Shown here: in pieces, positions 58,384 to 64,000 of the stretch
Layout of the letters: each line of letters starts with the position of its first letter
Numbering within the stretch: the stretch's first letter is position 1
Assembly: GCA_029204225.1 (NCBI GenBank)
Contig: CM055095.1
Coordinates: 54,775,612-54,839,611, forward strand
From: Diphasiastrum complanatum
Taxonomy: Eukaryota > Streptophyta > Lycopodiopsida > Lycopodiales > Lycopodiaceae
Direction of reading: 5' to 3'
DNA: 64,000 bases
Program-made: the position numbers and the translations under genes
Notes under the pieces: generated by a model
Seen by the model: only the letters and a program-made list of their open reading frames with translations
Databases searched by the model: none
What the model was told of the DNA's origin: nothing

Positions 58384-59280
58384 TCTCAGAAGAAGAAAAT
58401 TAACTAAAAGAAGTTTGAACAAAACAAAAGTGGATAAAAACAAAAAAAATTGTGATGAAAGGATGCTTGAGATCGATACCAGAACTGAACATTGGTTTCG
58501 AACGCAAGATCTAGACAGATTATTTGAAGAAAAGAGATGCGCGCTCGAAACCGATACTGCACAACTAGCAGTATTGGACTCAAGTGCACTGTGAGAGGGC
58601 GAGAGCTTGAACGGTGAAAGAGCGTGCTGGAGAGCGATATCGGGCGCTAAAAGAGAAAATTTTGGGAAAAAAAATGAAAATTCTGAGGACTTATATATAC
58701 TAAATTTTTGCACGTGTGAAAAGACGACGAAGACACGTGTTGTTAGATTATTAATCCACGTGGAATGTCCGTATTGACAATGATGACCCAATTATGAGAC
58801 CACGTGGGCTGAGACACGTGCGCGAATCCGATATTGATGCGTGTCATTCTCGCACGTGACAGATGTCAGATCAATCATTCTAGGTACGGCGCATTTATTT
58901 TGACCAATCACAATTTGACATGTGTTCCTTCAACACTCCTCCACACGTGCGAATTTGTTTTTATAGATAGGTCTTTTTCGGCTCGGATTTTCACGCAAAT
59001 TTATGATTGCTTTTCCGGATATCGATTTCAAGCATGCCGCTTGCTCTCATTACCTTTCGTTGACTATTATGCGCCTGGATCCGATACTGCATCATCCAAT
59101 ATCGCACTCAAGCGTGCTTCGCATCCCTTTTCTTTTCTGCTCAGTGTTCTTGCGTTCGGAATTGATACTCCAACTTCAAATATCTATCTCGAGCGCACGT
59201 TGCCTTGACATGCTTGTCTGACCTGCGGTTTGCGCTTGAGAGCGATATTTGGAACTTTAATTCTATTATTTTTGTTTAAA
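58384..59280. promoter_or_regulatory. Bidirectional promoter of transposon genes B and C with seven G-boxes
   Basis: This 0.9-kb region separates divergent genes B and C. CACGTG occurs at 58711, 58734, 58757, 58801, 58815, 58853 and 58944, seven times in 239 bp. A TATA-like TATATATAA on the minus strand stands at about 58691-58699, suited to gene B, and TTTTTATAGATAGG near 58958 could serve gene C. CACGTG is the plant G-box core bound by bZIP and bHLH factors, so light-, stress- or hormone-responsive expression is possible. That part is inference. Confidence 0.6.
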
Positions 59281-60800
59281 ATGTCTAATTTAACATCCAG
59301 TTTGCTTTCTTTTTTTAATGAATTTGGTATTACTGATAAGTTGGACTATTTAAAATCCTTTTTTTCTCCTTTTCTTTTTATTCTACCTTCTATAACTGAG
59401 GGCCCTGGTGTGGAGGCATTTTCTGAGATATATCTCAGATTTAAGTCCCTGCTCAATACTCCGCTATTCAAATCTCAGAATAAGAACATGATTCATTATC
59501 AAGACCTGGTGGCACTCGACAAGCATATCTATAAAGCTAAGCTTGACAAAATGTTTACCAAGTTACATAATGATTTCAAGTCTGTAGATGAGTGTCCAAT
59601 TCATAATAGAAAATGTAGATTTGTTGATTCTCAATCTGCTTTTGTTTTTTTTCTTTTGTTAAATATTTCAGACGATTCGGAGGCTGTGCCCTCCACTTCT
59701 AAAGCAGCTTCTTCTAGTGATACAAAGTCTAAAAAGTCAAAGATTGTAGATATAGATACCTTTCTTACTGATACGAGTGTTAATTTAGATGATTGTTCTG
59801 ATTTTGATCCTGCTTGAAATAGGGCTACTTTTATAGGCCCTAGAACACCTACTACCCTTTCTCCTTCTGATAAATCTTTGGTCACTTTGCCTACTTATAA
59901 TATAAATAATAATTTTTTTTTGACAATATCGGATATATCGGATCTTTTTTACTTCACTGAAGTTGAGACTCTTTGCATTTTGAGCAAAGAGCTTGATGAA
60001 TTTTCGGATATTATTGATTTTGATGCTGATGATCTTCTCCCTGGTGTTGACGATGTACATAATGATAAGTTTTATTCAGGGAAAAATTGCTTGAAAATGG
60101 TTGTGGAGGAAATGCGCAACAAAGAAGATGATCTACCTTATGAGGAGGAGTTTATTAGAATCCAAAGTCAACTTGGTTTTCCACAACCAACTGTCTATTC
60201 ACCAACAATATTGACATCGAAAGGTGGACATAATATTGATGGAGAGACAGTAAACAGAGAAGACAAAGCTGAATGCATAAGTTTTTGTCTCTTATCAAGT
60301 ACTAGTAGATTTGTTATGTCAGATTATATAGTGGAGCTTACTTTGTTTTTTATCATTTCAGAAAACAATTTTCCTTGATGATTTTGCAATTCGTCGAGGA
60401 GGGCAGAGATTATCTGCTGGAGAATTTTCACAAGATCATGCACTGGGGCACTATCTTAAGTCCTTTAATAATAATGAGATAAGTGTTGCCCATTCGACAT
60501 TTCATCAACATGGTGAAACTATGATTATGGCAATCAAGGCACTATCTCATTTTCTTGGAGGACATAATTTCAATAAGATGCATAAAATAATTTTTGTAAA
60601 GAAAATTATTGCGGTTAAAATTTTAGGATATGGACCAGTGAATTCCATGTTCAGATCATCTCATTTTTGCAATGTATGCTGCTTACGTTGATCTGAGTAA
60701 GGATGAAAACTATGAGCTATTGGATCCATACGAAAGAAGAAAATTGTTGCATGATTCTAAGTTGCAACTTTCATTGGACAAAATATCGGAAGTAGATTAG
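59281..60800 (+). pseudogene. Transposon gene C, copy 2 (two exons, unknown function)
   Basis: Starts MSNLTSSLLSFFNEFG. Exon 1 (59281-60276) contains DECPIHNRKCRF, a Ser-rich linker (VPSTSKAASSSDTKSKKSK), DFDADDLLPGVDDVHNDKF and LGFPQPTVYSPTILTSKG. A TGA at 59815-59817 replaces the Arg codon seen in copy 1, and the intron donor is AT instead of GT (GCATAAGT, against GCGTAAGT in copy 1). Exon 2 (60362-60800) begins KTIFLDDFAIRRGGQR and ends KLQLSLDKISEVD, with one 1-bp insertion near 60672. The intact protein would be about 475 residues. I recognise no domain. Copy-to-copy conservation of frame and splice sites supports a genuine gene. Confidence 0.65.
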
Positions 60801-61646
60801 ATACTGCTGAATTGTACTTTGTAAATATTTTTATTTAATATAAAAATTTTTATTGTGTGTCTATAGCCTACTGGCTTATATAAATTTGCATGCTTTTTGA
60901 AATTTTTTATACTCCCTCGATTTTGTATTATGACGAATTTGGATTCTTCTATAAAACCATTGGAAAAGTTGTAGTATATAGCTGTTTTTTGTGCTAGTCC
61001 TGCCATGTTGTGTACTTTTATGAAATGCCGCTCTTACTTGCCAATGAGATTTTTCCATTCCTTGCGATGACCATATGCTAAGACTTCCACTATTTCTTGC
61101 AAAGAATGTCGAATGATGTCGTAATATGTGTTGTATGTCATAAAAACATAATCTAAATCAGAACCAAAAGTATCTAATTTAATTGCACATATTTGTCTAT
61201 AGTAGTGTAAAATCAAAATCTTACCATATAATGTGTTATATGATCAACACCCCATGCACTTTGAACTGCATCCACAAATTCATTGGTTGTTTTCTGTATC
61301 ATTTGGACATCAGTATTTAAAATTTATCTTTTCACAAGTATTTCACCATGTTGTCTAACTTTTTCCAAACTTCTACTTTGTGTATACGAGCAGAACCTTC
61401 TTCTTCGAAATCTTGAGTTGTTGCAATAATTTCTTTCCAAACTGTGTATTGAACCTTAGATTGTTTGCCAGAATAATTTGATAAAAGTCTTCGAGCTTTA
61501 GATCCTCCAATGCTCGGCTTGCATGGAATATTTCCTATTTTACCTGATAGCTTGTCATCTTTTTTTATTTTAACGTGGCCTTTATGTAAGCCTGCTTTGG
61601 ACAACACATCCTCTAATCTAGAAATAGCTTCCTTCGCGGAGGTCAA
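60801..61646 (-). pseudogene. Transposon gene D, copy 2: C-terminal part of transposase-like protein
   Basis: On the minus strand the frame 61646-61332 is intact over 104 codons: KEAISRLEDVLSKAGLHKG, KIKKDDKLSGKIGNIPCKPS, GGSKARRLLSNYSG and IHKVEVWKKLDNMVKYL. Later frames give QMIQKTTNEFVDAVQSAWGV and, after a probable intron, LDTFGSDLDYVFMTYNTYYD, RHSLQEIVEVLAYGHRKEWK and NMAGLAQK. It matches copy 1 (39174-39930) and is better preserved. The N-terminal two thirds, with the candidate catalytic blocks, is missing because Copia sequence begins at about 61650. Confidence 0.6.
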
Positions 61647-61654
61647 AGCTGAAT

Positions 61655-64000
61655 AGTGCCCGAATGGAGCAAGGAGAGCACATTCAGACGTACATGACCA
61701 GAATCAAGATAATGAGGGATGAACTGCATTCTATTGGTGAGCGCATACGTGATGTGGAGTTGGTGCACAATGCATTGTGCGGCATTGCAGAACCCTATTA
61801 GATGTTTGTGAGCAGAATAGCATCAAGAGAAAGATTGCCAACCTTTGACGAGCTCACAAAAATCTTGATGCAGGAAGAGCAACGACGAGAAATGGTGAAA
61901 GCTAGACATCAAAATACTGACGATCAGGCACTTGCGACACGCCAAAAACAAGGCAAGGGCAAGGGCAAGAAGAAGTCTAAGCAGCAATTTGCCAAGTCTC
62001 AGAAGAATGAGGGATCTTCCAGTAAGACCAAGAAGAAATGCAAGTGCTTCCATTGTGGTAAGAAGGGCCATTGGAAGAGTGAATGTCGCAAATTCCTGGC
62101 GGAACAAGGCAAGGGAAAACCAAAACAAGCAGGTAACCTTGTCGATGAGGGTGAGCTTGAAGACTCTAGCATCTTCATATTTGCATTGTCATCTAATCAA
62201 TATTGACTCGGGAGCCACAAGACACATGACGGGTAACAAGAATTGGTTCTGTAACTTGAAAGTGTTGGATAATGGAACGTCCGTTTCACGAGCAAATGGT
62301 GAGGTGTGCAGGATCAAGGGGATAGGCACCGTTTCAATCCAACTACCTGATGGCAAAAGCAGGATGATCAAGGAGGTACTTTACGTACCAGGTTTGAAGA
62401 AAAACCTACTTTCTGTTGGAGTCATTACTGATCAAAAGTTGAAAGTAGAATTCGCCCATGATCGTTGCTTTGTGAAGGATGTGAACCAAAAGTTCAAAGT
62501 TATTGCGGATGGAGTAAGGGAGCCCAATACAAAATTGTACAGGTTGAATGCTATAATCAAGGGGCAACATGGACTTGTATCATCCATTCCATTACAAACT
62601 GAGTTGTGGCATCACTTGAACTTAGGAAGCCTCAGTTTGATGAGAAAATTGGAGATGGTAACAGGATTGTCTACTATAGAAGACCACTTGAAATCGATGT
62701 GCAAATCATGTGTATATGGGAAGCAGCATCGAGAGAAGTTCAATAAAGGTGGTGTTGCAAGAGCAAAGAACATCCTGGATTTAATCCACACATATTTATG
62801 CGGGCCTATGAGGACCATGTCCTTAGGTAAAGGCTTCTATTTCATGACCTTTATTGATGATATGTCACGTAAGACATGGATCTACTTCTTAAAGAAGAAA
62901 TCAGATGCATTTGACAATTTCAAGAGCTTCAAAGCATTGGTCAAAAATCAAACAGGTAGGAAGATCAAAGTCCTAAGATCAGATAGTGGAGGTGAGTACA
63001 AGTCTAATGACTTCAATGATCTTTGTGATCAATGTGGGATTAAAAGACAATTTACACAAGCTCATACTCATGCTCTCAATGGTGTAGCTGAGCGCAAGAA
63101 TCGTACGATTGTGGAAAGTACCAGATCTATGCTAGTTAAGATGAAACTACCAAAAGATTTTTGGTCAGAAACATGCAGTACGGCAGTCTATCTTCAAAAT
63201 AGAATTCCTACCATTGCCATACCAAAGATAACACCTGAGGAAGCATTCACGAAGAAGAAGCCAAATGTGAACCACTTGCAAATCTTTGGATGTAAGGCCT
63301 TTGTACACATCCCTAAGGAAGAGAGATGTAAACTTGATGTAAAAGCTATCAAGTGTATATTCATAGGATATGATGATCGTGTGAAAGGCTATAGATGTTT
63401 TGATCCAGTGGAAAACAAAATCCATGTAAGCCGTGATGTTATCTTTGATGAATCCAAGATGTATGAAGACGAGGATGCTGAGAAGATAGATACATCTAGT
63501 GGGAAAGATGGTATAGTGAGGATACCACCTGATGATGATCCATTCATTGACCTTCCAAGTGATGAAAAAGAGGATACATCTCAAGATACTACTACTTAAC
63601 CTCAAGAGACAGGTTGGAGAGGTAGGGACAAACCTTTTGGTGCAAGAAGGATTGAAATTGCAGGTGACAAACACAAGGAGAAGGATGTACCATGGGATGC
63701 ATTTTCACCAGGAAGCCGATCACCTGATAGGAAGCTCCCTAAGTGGTTTGAGAGATTGTTGGAGAGCCGCGACATGGATGACTTTCCAAGATCATCTAGC
63801 CAAGGAGAGCTATGAAGATCAACAAGAGAGAAGACACAACTTGAAAGGTATGAAGCAAATTATGCTCTCTTATCTAGCATTATTCAAAGCAAAGAACCTT
63901 CGACTTATGGTGAAGCGAAGAATGATGACATTTGGGTCAAGGCCATGGGAGAGGAGATGGAGTCAATTGCTAAGCATAGCACATGAGACTTAGTAGAGCC
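61655..64000 (+). pseudogene. Copia-C gag-protease-integrase, running off the right edge
   Basis: Gag enters in mid-domain at MEQGEHIQTYMTRIKIMRDE and has a TAG near 61800. The zinc knuckle CFHCGKKGHWKSEC follows at about 62046-62088. After a frame change near 62205 the protease INIDSGATRHMT and the pre-integrase domain ELWHHLNLGSLSLM with CKSCVYGKQH come next. The integrase core reads FIDDMSRKTWIYFL, VLRSDSGGEYKSND and LNGVAERKNRTIVES, then FWSETCSTAVYLQNRIP. The pre-RT linker ends at a stop at 63597-63599, and RT begins near 63930 (DIWVKAMGEEMESIAK). There is no 5' LTR, and the left junction is with transposon copy 2. The gag stop and the shift mean it is not intact. Confidence 0.88.

Larger units (their letters stand above)
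54247..61640. mobile_element. Copy 2 of the four-gene ATTAGAG-TIR DNA transposon (right end lost)
   Basis: The left TIR (ATTAGAGAAACTTAGAGCC) is nearly identical to copy 1, and homology then runs through genes A and the 3' part of B. The 3.0 kb absent from copy 1 (56744-59730) carries the rest of B, the shared promoter and the start of C. Homology to copy 1 resumes through C and part of D and ends at about 61622-61650, where Copia gag begins. About 2.1 kb of gene D and the right TIR are missing. By adding copy 1, the full element would be roughly 9.5 kb. Confidence 0.8.

Overview
This is nuclear DNA of a land plant. The evidence is a nuclear gene for the chloroplast ATP synthase b' subunit with a transit peptide, an intron-containing RSRC2-type gene, plant-type Copia and Gypsy retrotransposons primed by initiator tRNA-Met and apparently tRNA-Asp, and long (GA)n arrays. 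The AT-rich, nested-transposon landscape and a 4.8 kb intron fit a large, repeat-rich genome. I cannot fix the lineage. A non-seed plant is possible but unproven.

Only two genes look like ordinary host genes. The first is a five-exon gene (3563-11486, plus) for an RSRC2-like nuclear protein with an RD/RS-rich middle and a conserved SMAP-type C-terminus. Its introns carry a Gypsy remnant and a hAT-like MITE with an 8-bp target duplication. The second is intact, intronless ATPG for subunit b' (50269-51000, minus).

Most of the rest is transposon-derived. From 14 to 30 kb there are Copia fragments (one with LTR and tRNA-Met primer site), a non-coding LTR element with paired LTRs, small MITEs, a diverged tandem repeat and an orphan ORF with a GQH motif. 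From 30 to 46.3 kb lies one Athila/Tat-like Gypsy element on the minus strand: 5' LTR, primer site, gag, protease, RT, RNase H, an extra 3' ORF, polypurine tract and 3' LTR. Its integrase core is missing and its RT active site is altered. From 46 to 50 kb there are small Gypsy and Copia scraps. From 61.6 kb to the right edge lies another Copia gag-pol.

The most interesting content is a multigene DNA transposon present twice: copy 1 at 35467-41989, inserted inside the Gypsy element, and copy 2 at 54247-~61640, inserted into a Copia element and cut off on the right. It has about 30-bp terminal inverted repeats beginning ATTAGAGAAA and four spliced genes: A (plus), B (minus), C (plus) and D (minus). 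Gene D resembles an RNase H-fold transposase. Gene B encodes a histone H3 fold fused to a long unrelated C-terminal region. B and C diverge from a shared promoter with seven CACGTG motifs in 239 bp. Copy 1 lost about 3 kb covering the H3 domain and this promoter. A 291-bp element at 29692-29982 shares ends and subterminal sequence and looks like a non-autonomous derivative. Both large copies carry disabling mutations, but they damage different positions, so the ancestral reading frames can be inferred. I do not recognise this gene combination as a described transposon superfamily.
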